Of a stretch of 64,000 nt of DNA, positions 1-10,714 are shown one piece after another; position 1 is the stretch's first letter, and each line of letters starts with the position of its first letter. A program made the translations under genes and the position numbers. The stretch is from Sclerotiophoma versabilis (taxonomy: Eukaryota; Ascomycota; Dothideomycetes; Pleosporales; Didymellaceae). Location: positions 992,001 through 1,056,000 of the forward strand of contig JAAROD010000049.1 of NCBI GenBank assembly GCA_012274445.1, given 5' to 3'. The notes below the pieces were generated by a model. The model made no database searches. It saw nothing but the letters and a program-made list of their open reading frames with translations, and was not told the DNA's origin.

Positions 1-31
1 TCATGCTTGAACTTGTCACCTGCTTGCCCTA

Positions 32-1445
32 TCACTCAGAAAGCGCAGGCACAGTCGTGGGTTCTGTTGCAGTCTTTGTAAAGACAACTTCAAGCTCGTC
101 TCCCACTCTGTAACTGTCCATTTCCCCGTCCCACTTAACGAATTTGATCGAAGAGTTGAGACCCATCCGCGTCCCTCCATTTCCCGTGCACAACCCCCTT
201 TCCACCAGTATAGCCCACATGCACCGGAACGCCTCCCCTTCGTGCTCGCGCTCTCCACCTTCCCCATCCGTTAGAGGGTCGTTGAACCACACCCCCCGCT
301 CCACAATACGGTGCAAGTCGTCGCAGCTATCCATGCTCGCCCATATGTCCCAGGGCATGTATTTAATGCGGACTTCCGTAAGCGTAGCCGAAGAACTAAG
401 CATGGAGAATGCGTGCGCGGCGACGTGCACCCAGTACCGTACTTTCAGCGGGAGTGTGTATCCGGGCCGGCTGTTACGGCGGTGGAAGAAGGATTCGCGG
501 GAGATGAAGTAGAGGGGGAGAGTTATTGAGGCTAGAGATGGGAAGGTGGATGAGGAAAGGTAGGTGAACAGAGGTGCGACTTCCATGTCGACTAGGAGGT
601 CGAGTTTCGTACTCAGGTCTTCGGCGGTATTGGAGGTCGCCGCGGGATGGTACGTTTCTTCGGCATCTTGAAACGGATTGTGGTCGAAGAGACTGGAAAG
701 GTCGTTCGCTGCTGCATTTGGGTTGAATAGCGGGGCTTGGTGCTGGTATGCAGGGTACAGAGAGGCGTCAGCAGGATCGTAGAAGTTGTCATCGTAGTAC
801 CCGCCCGTATGGTCGTGCTCGTCGTAGTGGCTGTTGTATGCTGCGCCGCGCACATAGTCGATATCCACCTCTACACAGTCATGTTCTTCTTCTGCAGCTT
901 CAAACCACCATTCATCACGCCCTTGTGTGCGGTCTGGCGGGTACATGCGCAGATCCGGAAACGTGACCCAGTCTAACTCAACAGCTTTCAACCATGTGAG
1001 CCACTGCGCGCCAGACCCATGTTGTTCAACGGCTTCAAGAAGTGACTTCAAGACAAAAGGACCGCAGCTGAGAAACACGGTGTGGTGCTTAAAGAGGGCT
1101 TCGAGGGCCTCAAGAGCAATTTGCCGGTTGAGGAGGAAGTACTCGTGGTGCAGGATGAGTAGGAGGGCGGCAGCGCTGGGGCGGAAGTGCTTCAAGTTGC
1201 GTCGCTCAATACGGAGGGCGCGGTCGCTGCGCTTGTCTGGGATGTTGAAGGCATGGTTGTAGACCTAGTAGTATTTTAGAAATTGCTCTTAAGACGGTAA
1301 GTGTAGCCTAGACGCGTACCTGATCGCGCAGCTCGCGAGGCAGTCGCAGAAATGGCAGGATTGAGCTGCTTGAAGCAAGGTGTCTGTTACCTGCAGAAGT
1401 ATCAACCACAGGTGCTACAAGCGCAGCGGACGCAGTGGCAGCCAT
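32..1445 (-). CDS. F-box-like LPRELRDQVY protein, hypothetical
   Basis: The model has two exons on the minus strand, 1445..1320 and 1264..32, joined across a 55-nt intron (GTACGC...CTAG) in phase 0, giving 452 aa. Exon 1 starts at the first in-frame ATG and ends with LPFLRLPRELRDQ (residues 30-42). Exon 2 continues VYNHAFNIPDKRSDRA. The LPRELRDQ(I/V)Y string is the typical N-terminal F-box-like motif of a very large family of uncharacterised proteins in dothideomycetes. The remainder is acidic, with a Tyr/Asp/His-rich low-complexity stretch, and has no domain I recognise. By family analogy the motif could contact a Skp1-type adaptor, but that is inference. The first 31 coding bases of the window lie beyond the stop. 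Confidence is good for the gene and low for any function. Confidence 0.8.
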
Positions 1446-3761
1446 CTTACCTTGTCCCCTCAGATTGTCGCATCGTATCTCGTGTCTACGGAAGCGTTCC
1501 CCACAAGCATTCTACGCCATCTGCACGTGATGAGACACAGACCTGGGGATCCCTGCTCGGAAGTAGATCCTTAGATCGACGGCGCTGAACGGGCCGACAG
1601 ATGACGAGCAAATTGTCTTCTGAACGTGTTTTCTGGCACTGGCACCCCGTGGCCCTGTTGCCCCACGCACACCTTACGCAACCGTGAGCTGCTCTGCCAT
1701 GGTCCAAGTGCGGAGTCATACTGCAGTACCATGGTTATCGGTGAGCCACACCGTTAAGGCAACGTTTTACTCACTTTCAACGGCCCCTGAGCGAAGGATT
1801 GAACGGTGACATTTCAAAGCCTCAATTGTATTTCGGTCTTGCCCGAGCTGAGGAAGACTCCACCAGATCTGGCCAAGATGCCGCTAGTTATTCGGCGATC
1901 ACTGACAGAACCAAGTGTTCTTAGCGGTGATTACAGGCCAACGGACCAATACCGTTCGCTATCACTGCATGTATGATGTAGATTGCCTTTAGAGGACGCT
2001 GCGTGTTGTGCATTGGTGCACTCAGGGGTAGCAAGCGTACTTTGCCGCCGGAAATGCGTCCCCGAGAAAGATTACGAATGTAGTTGCAGGAGTCGGACGT
2101 CGGACGTATCGGTATCTTTGGTATTGATCATTGATGGAAGCGAGGTGGCTAAGCAGTTTCGCAGCTATCCACCCGAAATTGCCATGTTGAAATGTCACTC
2201 GGAATTCTGTTCAGTGAGCAATGCCAACTGCCGACAATTGCTGAGCCTTGTCGACCACCGTTGAGCGCGGTGCGACCTGCCAGCTACGTACGAAGTGCAT
2301 CCGTGCGACGGTCAGAAGCCCAACAGTTCCACCTATGAACGGCTACCGGTCACTCACTTACAGGACTCGCTGCACAGCATGAGGTCTCAATCCGTGTGTT
2401 TCGGCTTGAGTCTGTCCTAGCAACGTGTTTTCCTCTGGCGACACAAGGCTGTTTAGATTCTGCAAGTTCATAGGTGGCTTAGATCGGACCGCAACGGTGT
2501 AATGTTGAAGACTAGTTGATCTATCCCATAGCCAGGGTTTGCAACGAGGCCAGATGCCGGCGATCCACCTGACCGTACTTCGCAGACATGCAGTCTGCCG
2601 TGTAAGCAGTGACGTTATAACCAATGCAAGGCTGGCAGGCACAGCAGCTTGTGTGTACTGGAAGATAGTGAATAGTTCGTTGCCTGTAGCTAGTCGTGCA
2701 TCCTGAGGTTTCAAGATCTGCAGGTCAACGCAGGGCGAGGTCAAGCACTCGGCATGTTCTTGATACGAACAGAGATACTCTTCCAAATTATGGGCGCCCC
2801 GTGAGAGACATTGCCTACTCACCTGAGACAAGGCCAATAACATTACCAAAATGACCTGACTCATTGCCCATGCTGGGAGGTGTGTTGCGTACAGAGCATG
2901 CATTGGCACCTGACACAAAAGCCGTTATTCACGAAACCTGGTAGTCGGTTCTTGCGTACTGTCGCACAATCCAGGTCTTAAGTGAAGAGGCGTACATGCG
3001 GTGGTGGACCTGACGCCAACCTCGAGCTAAGTCAGTGACTAGGACGAAGATGCTCGAAAACGACAAGAGGTGCAGGCCGTGTAAATGAATTGGCCGCGCT
3101 TATCCGGGAACTGTTATGAGGCTGTTGCAACCATGGGATCCAGCCGTCCCATTTGTGCTACCCTGTGACCAGGCCGCAACTTGACTGATCTTCATTGTTT
3201 GTCTCAGGAGAAAGGCAGGTATACCGGGAGAGCGACATTCTTCGAGGTCTGTAACCTCTTGAACACCTTTGTTGGGGCGCGCATTAGTTTATCAGGGCCA
3301 TTGCATACATTTCCCCGGAGTGAGTAGTCTGAGAAGTCGAACGCCCAAGTGCTCAGGTCTGCACCGCCGTTTGACCTCGAGGAGAAGGTACGAGTACTCC
3401 TCCAGACCTAGTTTGTGGGGGCCACCCAAGAGCAGCCTTGCTCTTAGTCACTGACCTGCGTCAACGGGATGCGTACGCAACGTGACCACTGACGATGTCG
3501 TGTAACTGCCCTGGTTGATCGGCACAGGCCCATGTAGGCATTCTGGTATGAGGGTGGTCTCAGAACCATAGAATAGCGTAGGACATAACCTTGGAACCAT
3601 GCAATCATCCTCGTCCAGGGGTGAGAGAACGGGAGTGTCGAAATTACCCACCTGGCATATCGCTGTTCACGAGACGAGGGCCCGATGGTATTGTTCGTTT
3701 GCTCCGCTTTAAGAGTGCGCTGTGGGACCTGTTGCAAGGACGGTAAGCCTTAAGACTCGGG

Positions 3762-4070
3762 TCAGTTGTAGTCATCCGAGGAGCAGCTCGAAGAAAACCA
3801 ACAAGAAGACAATTGATCTTCTTTGGTTGTGGCCATGAGGAACGTTTCAGGGTTTTCCTCAATGTCAGGCGCGTTGGAAGCATGGGCATCATGTGCCTTA
3901 TCTTGTTTGGTTTTGGGCATCTCTTCGTCCATGGTTCGGATAAGCTTGACCCAGACTTCTCGCATCCACGTACACTGTTGGGCAACAATTGACGACCACA
4001 AAGAACACATTGCTGCTCTAAGAAAGCAATATGCGACAATGTCAGTAGCGTTGTTGGATGCGGCATGCAT
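3762..4070 (-). CDS. Weak candidate small ORF, 102 aa
   Basis: A real ATG at 4070 opens a 102-aa frame ending in TGA at 3762, preceded in frame by a TGA. The C-terminal half is charged (MDEEMPKTKQDKAHD, then DIEENPETF), which looks more protein-like than its neighbours. A longer frame (3644..4426, minus) overlaps it with a less natural composition, so at most one of the two is coding. No family is recognised. It may be an orphan gene or chance. Confidence 0.25.
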   Translation of the reverse strand: MHAASNNATDIVAYCFLRAAMCSLWSSIVAQQCTWMREVWVKLIRTMDEEMPKTKQDKAHDAHASNAPDIEENPETFLMATTKEDQLSSCWFSSSCSSDDYN

Positions 4071-4447
4071 GACTCAGCGTGGTGTCGGCCATGAGGATCG
4101 TCAGTGAAGCGCAGACTTTGCTTTTCCCGGCGAACGCGTCGGTTAGGCAGGAGACGTGGAGAAAGGTGGCCCTCGTGGCGGGCGATGCTATGTACAGCGG
4201 GCGGCTTCACTAATCCCGCGTCTTCACGCCCAGGCGCAAATCTCCTACCATGGAACGGTGAAGGTCCTGCTCCTCTGGCCCACGCATGTGTCCTTGCTGG
4301 AATGCTGGATGACGGAGCGCACTCACGGCCGCCACGGCAGATGTCGTGCTGCTGGGCGTCATCTGCACTGCCATCTGACCCATGAGCAACGCAGCAGTTC
4401 GCGCGCGCGGAGCCAGGGAGGGCCATATTAGTTGCTCTTAGCCGCCG

Positions 4448-5245
4448 CTAGACGGGCTTGTTTAGATACACGAGGCCTCGATTGAACGATTCCCACGTGC
4501 GGCCGGCTTTGTTCTGGGCATCAGTATCCTCATTAATTGGTTCCTCCCAAAAGTGCCCTTGCTGATCGAATTCGTGCCTGTTGGCTTTCCACTCCACTGC
4601 AAGCTCCTCCACTTCAAATCTATCCCGCGGTCGCACACACGTCCAGGCCACCGGCTGCGCGCTGCTTGTTCGTGTCTCCATCTGGCTCGTTGTGTGCCCT
4701 CCGCGCCCTTGGAACTGAACGGAGCCCGTCCATGCAAGGCACGCTGCGCTCATTGAATCATCGGTCGCGAACGACAGCTGCTGCCCCCTCACCCTTCCCA
4801 GGACTCCAAGTCGACCTGAATGTCTGCTGAAGCCGGCCCTCCGTCCACCTAACACCCCACTGCCCTCTGCCCTGCGCGTGCTGCAAGACAAGTGCCTGTG
4901 CTGATCCGGCGCTGACTTTGTTTTCGCCGCCCCCGATCTGTTTGGGAAGTCCAGTTTGACCGCACTCGACGTGTGCAACCTCCAGGCGCCACCCATCAGC
5001 TGCTCCGGAACAGGCCAAAGCTCACCAGCGACCTCTGGCGCGCCTCGCAGGACGCCTGCACGTTGCATCGGATCGCCAGTACGCCAGTCATCGCGTAGAT
5101 TTGAGATCCCGCCTTCAGGACGCTGTGTACCAGTCCGGCGCCAAGCAAGACTGGTTCTGCAATTGACCTTGCTGCGACGCAGACCGGCTGAGGATTGCAC
5201 TGCAGCCACGTCCAATTTGGCTACGAGCGTTCGTGAGAGCTTCAT
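4448..5245 (-). CDS. Weak candidate ORF, 265 aa
   Basis: An uninterrupted ATG-to-stop frame of 265 codons, the longest in the gene-poor region. The last 55 residues (around EVEELAVEWKANRHEF and NEDTDAQNKAGRTWESF) have normal protein composition. The rest is Arg/Gly/Ser-rich, as in chance frames of GC-rich DNA. No homology is recognised, no introns are evident, and the start lies about 600 bp from the divergent bHLH gene. It could be an orphan gene, part of one, or an accidental frame. Confidence 0.25.
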   Translation of the reverse strand: MKLSRTLVAKLDVAAVQSSAGLRRSKVNCRTSLAWRRTGTQRPEGGISNLRDDWRTGDPMQRAGVLRGAPEVAGELWPVPEQLMGGAWRLHTSSAVKLDFPNRSGAAKTKSAPDQHRHLSCSTRRAEGSGVLGGRRAGFSRHSGRLGVLGRVRGQQLSFATDDSMSAACLAWTGSVQFQGRGGHTTSQMETRTSSAQPVAWTCVRPRDRFEVEELAVEWKANRHEFDQQGHFWEEPINEDTDAQNKAGRTWESFNRGLVYLNKPV

Positions 5246-5844
5246 GAGCCGTTGTGGTCGGCGCGACCATCACTCGTTTAGCCTGGTGTTGCTGCTGTCC
5301 GCCAAAAGAAGGGCGCCTCGGCATCGTCATCGCTCACATTGGCTACAACTGCAAGTACCTGCGACTCTCCTGCCCAGCGGAATTGTTCGTGTGTAGACTG
5401 CACTCGACTGCGCCTGCCTCAGCGACGAAGCAGAGCATCTGCTTGGCGCGTACCCGGGATATTTTGTTCTGCTGGTGCCCCGCCAAACGTCTACTCGGCC
5501 CCAAAGGGTAGGAGCGACCACGTCTCGTGCGCCCTCGACCTTCGACTTTCGATCTCTCCGGCCTGCAGCCCTCCCTGGCCATCCTCTCTTCCACGCTGCT
5601 GCCATTTTTCGACCCCAGATCACCACCCTCTCTTATTACCACCCTCTCGGTCCAGCAACCCGCTGCAACGGGAAAGTCACCCATCTATAACGCTCCCTTC
5701 CAGCCCTCGCTCTCTTGCTCCTCATTGGCCGGCTTCCCACCACTGGCGCTCTGCATCACCACCCATTCACGGCAACCCACCCCAGATTTGCCTCCCAACC
5801 TCAGGTAGTGCAAAAGGCACCTTTTCTCGCTCGTTGTCATCGTT

Positions 5845-7562
5845 ATGGAGTCTGTCTCTCAACAACGGCCACCCGCGCCCAGCAACGGGTCTCACACTCA
5901 GGCTCTGCCTTCCATTGCCTCTCTCACCAGCAGCCTCTCTCCGTCTGAACAGAGCCCAGTTCGATTCAGACAGCCCTCCGAGTCTCGCGAAGCTCGTGAT
6001 TCTGGTAATTGGTCCATCTCGCAGAGCAAACGTGAGTACTTCCTGTCACTTGCTCTTGGGCTCTCCTATGTCTCTTCGTGTCAGTGCTAACCATCTACAG
6101 ACTCCTCCACTGTATCTAACAACATGGGTCTCCAACTTCAGACAATCCTCAACGCTGAGGACTCACCAACACGCAACGTGCCTGACACACCTTCTTCTGC
6201 TAGGCACCAGGCTGCCCACTCTCAACAGGTACGTTGCTCGCAGTCCTATAGGATGCTCACTAACGAGAAGTCAGCCCAATGCGCCGTTTCCCTCCCTTAA
6301 TCAGGGTTTTGGGGACAACCGCTTGAGCATTGATGCAAGCTCACATTTCGACTCCAGACGCAGCAGTGTGGATAGCCGCATGAACGTTGGAATGGGTCAC
6401 CTTCAGATCAGCCCTGCTTCCCCGTATGACAGCCAAAACACATCGCGGGTTTCGCTTGTCTCCAACCTCCAGCAACAGCGAGGTATCACCAACCCTGATG
6501 CACGCATCAACGGCGCTTCTCCACTTTCACCGCCAGTCCGCACCAGCGGCATCCGTGCTAATCATCCTCCTCGCCGCGCACCTGTCATCAACCCAAATCC
6601 TCGCAGCGTTTCGGGTATGCCAGATCCTATGGCTGCGGCGCCCACAAAGGGTTATGCTTGGGCTTTCCCTGCCGAGTTTGAGCCTGATGAAAGGCGACAA
6701 TCAAGCAGTGGTGAGTCTAGCGCAGGGAATTCACTTATTCCATCACGCCAGAACAGCTTTGCCACGTCCATCAATAGTAGTATCTACACCACAGACTCAC
6801 AGCTTCCCTCCGGTCAGAAGCGGTTGGATAATGGCATGCACTCCCGGTCTTTGATAAGATGCATTTGCTAACTTCATCCAGATATCTCAACGACTCATCA
6901 CCACTCCATGCAGCACCGCAGCGTCACAAGTCTTCAAGGGCTCGACCACGGATCCATGATACAAGGCAGTGGGAACTACAGTCGAACTCCAGAACTTCGC
7001 ATCAGCCACAAGATGGCTGAGAGGAAGCGTCGCAGTGAAATGAAGAACCTCTTTGATGAACTTAATCAGATCCTTCCCAATTCCCCTGGAAGTAAGTCCA
7101 GCAAGTGGGAAATCCTCACAAAGTGTAAGCATTAAATCTCTGCTCTAACCTAAATTTCACACTAATGCTTTAGAAGCTATCGAATACATCAAGAATCTTA
7201 GCAGAGCACACGACACCGCTCGAGCTGAAAACGCACGACTACGACCTGAAGCAGACTACTCACGCCGAACGCAAGAGGAAAATGAGCTTCTGAAGAACGA
7301 GTTAACCGCAATGTGGACCAGCCTGCGCCGCCTTGATCCCAACAACCCGCACATATATGGAAGCATGACGGGTATGCTCGCACAACAGCAGGGCAACACA
7401 CCAGCCTCAACCAACAATGTGCTGCCGCCGTTGCAGCAACAGCAACAACAGCCTCAAGCACAGCCTCCACCGCAACAACCCCATTGGGGCACGCCAGCGC
7501 CTACGGCGATGCAAGGCGTTGAGTTTGGCGGCATGCGACCCTACGAGCACCCACACCGCTGA
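5845..7562 (+). CDS. bHLH transcription factor
   Basis: Five exons: 5845..6031, 6101..6228, 6275..6833, 6882..7124 and 7177..7562, giving 500 aa. Phases agree at every junction. The N-terminal 330 residues are Ser/Pro/Asn-rich and disordered. A basic helix-loop-helix lies at about residues 331-380: basic region ISHKMAERKRRSEMKNLFDE, loop LPNSPGSKSSKWEIL, second helix TKSIEYIKNL. A short heptad-like helix follows, then a Gln/Pro-rich tail with a CAA/CAG-coded polyQ run near residue 455. The architecture matches the filamentous-fungal bHLH factors similar to Aspergillus AnBH1; E-box binding in the nucleus is expected from the family. Intron 3 (6834..6881) uses a GC donor (GCATGC) with an excellent branch site and acceptor; no GT donor gives the right phase. 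The target pathway is unknown. Confidence 0.88.
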
Positions 7563-9626
7563 ACATAAAGGTCACACACACGGAGGCCAGGCCGCGAGAC
7601 TTGTCCTTTAGGACATGCTGTACATTACCATCTTAACATTCACAGATCACGGGCGTTATCACATATGTTATTCGACACTCCAAAAATTTCCTACCGGCCG
7701 TCACTACACTGGCGACTTTCAGCTTGCTGCATGGCCTTCAGGGCCCTTTCCTTTGTTATTGTTGTTTGATGGCGGCCTCAGCTGTGTGGTATCACAGGCA
7801 ATTGACCTGTTGCCTTGGCATTTTCCACTAGCAAACCCCGCCAGACATAATGGCCACATTCAAGAGGGTACCCCGGCTGCTGTTTCGTCCTTCAATGACC
7901 TCTCGCATTGTCCTGTCTTCTTCTGGAATAGCTTATGGGGGTGGCTAATATCGAGCGGAAGGATTGACGCAAAGTGTTTTCGATCTTGAGCCAACAGCAA
8001 AAGTATGTTATGCGTATGTATCCTACACGATCTACATGGCTGTTTTGGGAAGTGTACCTGTGGGGTACGGCTTTAATTGTTCATGATGGACACGGCCATG
8101 AACTACTGTAATGTCAGAAGGGGTTCTTATTGCTATCCGGACTTCGGTCCCAATGTACGTGGAACGGCCTATCTGCATGGATGTTATGTGTTTGTGGTAA
8201 TCATGCTGCTTTTGAAGCACACGAAAAGCATAGGTTAGCTTGAACAACGAAACCGAATTACCATACCATCGTGCCAGTCTACGTCCCAGAAAACTACCGG
8301 ATAGCTGTGAGACATTCAAATCTCTAAGGGGCTTGTGCCGGCTTCTTGGCTCATGCAGAGAAGCCACCACATGTTAGGTATGTGGGTTGACAGGTCGTCG
8401 GACCACGAGAGCAGATTGCCAAGATCTACAGATCTGCACCCCTGCACTCCTGCATGTGCGATCAGCCGCGTCTCTAGTGAGCCAAGCAAACACATGGCGA
8501 GCAATTGGCTGGGTCAGGCTTGGGGAGGTTTGGCAGGTCGAACCGGGAATCAGAAGACAGTGTTCAGTTGGTAAGCGAGGGTGTTTGGACAGTGATCGAT
8601 AGTGCTGAGTGTGGGAGGGATGTGTATCAACGGCAGTATGTAGCTTATGTCTGACGAGACGCGATTTTTGACACCTGATTTCTTCGTTGTCTGCGTTGAC
8701 GTCTTGAAGAATAAGCGAGTGTCTGGTGATTGTGAAGCACTGCATTTCCTCCAATCTCAGCAAGAAAAACACTTACCCGCGCCTCACCGTACTCTGAATG
8801 AACGTCGGCTAAAGTGATTGTACAAGTGGAATCCGTACATCGCGATATTTACTAGAAGGAAGTAACGCGCCTTGAAAGTGATATATTGCTATTTTAGCCT
8901 TCCTCCCATCTACACTCGTTTCGCAAGCACGCACCAGTCTTTCCTATACCCTTGAAACGAACAGTTTGTATGGTTTCTTCCAGGTCGCGTAAATGCATTG
9001 CGGTTGTGGTTCTTCATCCAGGCGCACCCAATGTAGTGGACGTGGGGTTTTTTGTTTTGCAAATCCGTACGGTCTTTAGATACAGAACAAAGACTAGTAT
9101 AAGACAGACAGACAGACTGACTGACAGACAGACTGACTGACTGACAGAGCAGCGAACGAAGAAGTAAGAGGTTGTGATCGCTTTCAAGATGGCTAGCGGC
9201 GCTTACGGTCTGGTGTGTCATTGACTGATTTGTTTGATCAGGAGAGGGGTTGATATTTGGTGACATCGGGCACCGCTCATTGTGTTGCTCTAGCCTCTAG
9301 CTTCTCGAGCGTGCCAGTCGAGCATTGCAACGTTGTCTAGACCAGGCAGCGAGCGGCGGCTAGGTATCATGACGCGGAGTTGAGCCGCGTCTCCACGTCA
9401 ACTTTCATGAGCTTGTTGGTGCTCTATGCCCAGGCGATACCGGATCAAAACACATGTAAGCAGGAAGGAATGGGTGGGGACAACAGAATAACCCAGTCTT
9501 CATATTTCATTCACGGAGGTATCCTAACAAGATGATGCTGACCCAAACGCTCATTACGCCATGCTAAGAAATGATATGTGCCAAGTGTTGTCCAAGTCTT
9601 CTCCAGAAGTGTCAACTCTTCCCAAA
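7563..9626. other. Intergenic, about 2 kb
   Basis: The 3' flanks of two convergent genes. Apart from a GACA/GACT microsatellite near 9.1 kb (listed separately) I see only short unsupported frames. Confidence 0.5.
9102..9148. repeat. GACA/GACT tetranucleotide microsatellite
   Basis: Eleven to twelve tandem tetranucleotide units, alternating runs of GACA and GACT, over about 47 bases in non-coding DNA. The mixed unit order suggests an old tract with interspersed substitutions. It is probably length-variable between isolates. Confidence 0.9.
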
Positions 9627-10208
9627 TTACTTCATGTATTGATCCCGCTGGAGACAGTCCAAGCACCAAGAATCTCTCTCTTGTCCCACCTCCGCAGTGC
9701 ATTCCCTGCAGACTTTCCTCCCACACCCACCCAAACATTGCCTCGCGCAAATATAGCATGTTCGGCCGACGCAACGCTTGCAGTCCATGTAGTTTTCGAG
9801 ATCTCTCTTTCGTTTCGGCGCAGATTTGCACGCGTGACATGATCGCAAGTCTGTGACAGCGTGGGGCTGGACCTGGCCATTTGTGAAACTTGCTGGTGGA
9901 CCCGTACTGATGTCGCTGTTCATGAGATGTGATGTCGATTTGACGAGGGCCTTAGGGCTAATGCGTTTGATTTGTTTCATTGGACGGTATTCCGCTGTTG
10001 AGTACGATCGGTCATTGTTGTGATCAAATGCTGATGTATGCTGTGGACGGTGTCCTCGACTTGGATGCGCAGCGTCTCCATCATGGGTTCTCTTTCTTTT
10101 CCCTAGACCTGCCGCGTCGTGCTGTGGTTCTGTCATAGTCTGCCAGTGGTGGTGAGGCCGAATCTGTGTGTCGACAGGACCGAAGAGATCGGAGGTGATA
10201 TAGACCAT
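9627..10208 (-). CDS. Small Cys-rich zinc-binding-like protein, hypothetical
   Basis: Intronless, 193 aa. The start ATG at 10208 sits in a strong context (CGCCGCCATGG). The N-terminal 115 residues are polar and basic with a nuclear-signal-like GKRKRTHDG. The C-terminus (about residues 122-190) carries a dense series of Cys pairs: CHAC, CKRC, CYIC, CGRKVCREC and CLDC. This spacing suggests a two-zinc cross-brace or tandem ribbon. I do not recognise a named family, although similar short proteins occur across Pleosporales. A role in nuclear protein or nucleic-acid binding would be inference. It is divergent from the ELMO gene across about 500 bp. Confidence 0.72.
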   Translation of the reverse strand: MVYITSDLFGPVDTQIRPHHHWQTMTEPQHDAAGLGKRKRTHDGDAAHPSRGHRPQHTSAFDHNNDRSYSTAEYRPMKQIKRISPKALVKSTSHLMNSDISTGPPASFTNGQVQPHAVTDLRSCHACKSAPKRKRDLENYMDCKRCVGRTCYICARQCLGGCGRKVCRECTAEVGQERDSWCLDCLQRDQYMK

Positions 10209-10714
10209 GGCGGCGTCTCACGGTGAAGTAGAGGAAATGGTGGGACCGAGGATGTAAGGAGCGGGCGGCGGCAAAGTGGTGAAAGGTGCAAATGAAGGTT
10301 CTCAGACAGCCGACGACAACGCAGACGGGTATATTGCAAGAACACAGACGCTGGGAAAGAAATAAGGATCGTAGTGACGAAGACGACAGCGAGAACCTGA
10401 ATGACCTTGGGTGTTGTTGTTGGAGGATCGACCTAGCACAAGGCATCACCACGCTAAAGCTAGCGCATGCAGGAGCAGAAAGCGTGATCCCCACATAATG
10501 CACTTCACGTGCCAGACTAACGTCCAAGCTGCGCACCGCCTGTACATAGACGGCCTGGCCCCCATCGTTCAAGATCGAACTTGCGACCGCGTATATTGTT
10601 CTTGAAAACTGACGCAGAATGTTTTGGCATCTTCCACGGTAGTTGTTTATGAATTGGCGACCCCCACGACCTTCATCTACACCCCCATACCGCACGCGAC
10701 TGTGTCCCTGAGCC
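10209..10714. promoter_or_regulatory. Divergent promoter region
   Basis: A gap of about 500 bp between two divergently transcribed genes, which must hold both promoters. No clear TATA box or known operator was identified. Confidence 0.4.

Larger units (their letters stand above)
1446..5844. other. Gene-poor region, 4.4 kb
   Basis: No gene with recognisable homology was found. There are only short open frames on both strands, two of them listed separately as weak candidates. Base composition is ordinary, with no AT-rich decay of the kind left by repeat-induced point mutation, and I see no terminal repeats. The last 300-350 bases (about 5500-5840) are C/T-rich and probably form the promoter and 5' leader of the bHLH gene. 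Confidence 0.5.

Noticed and set aside
2521..2918. A signal-like MSQVILVMLLALSQ followed by GTGAGT, and a downstream frame with CCACQPC: a possible small secreted Cys-rich protein
   Set aside because: The donor is phase 0, whereas the only acceptor (CTGCAG at 2718-2723) needs phase 1. No splice combination joins the two parts.
3644..4426. 260-codon minus-strand open frame
   Set aside because: The composition is unnatural (Arg/Pro/His/Cys-rich) and a more protein-like frame overlaps it. Treated as a chance frame.
1446..5844. Degraded transposon in the gene-poor region
   Set aside because: No terminal repeats, transposase or reverse-transcriptase fragments, or AT-rich mutation signature could be seen.
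5339..6871. 510-codon open frame running through the bHLH 5' region
   Set aside because: It crosses two clear introns in the wrong frame. Only its last part (6275-6833) is a true exon; the 5' half is C/T-rich leader.
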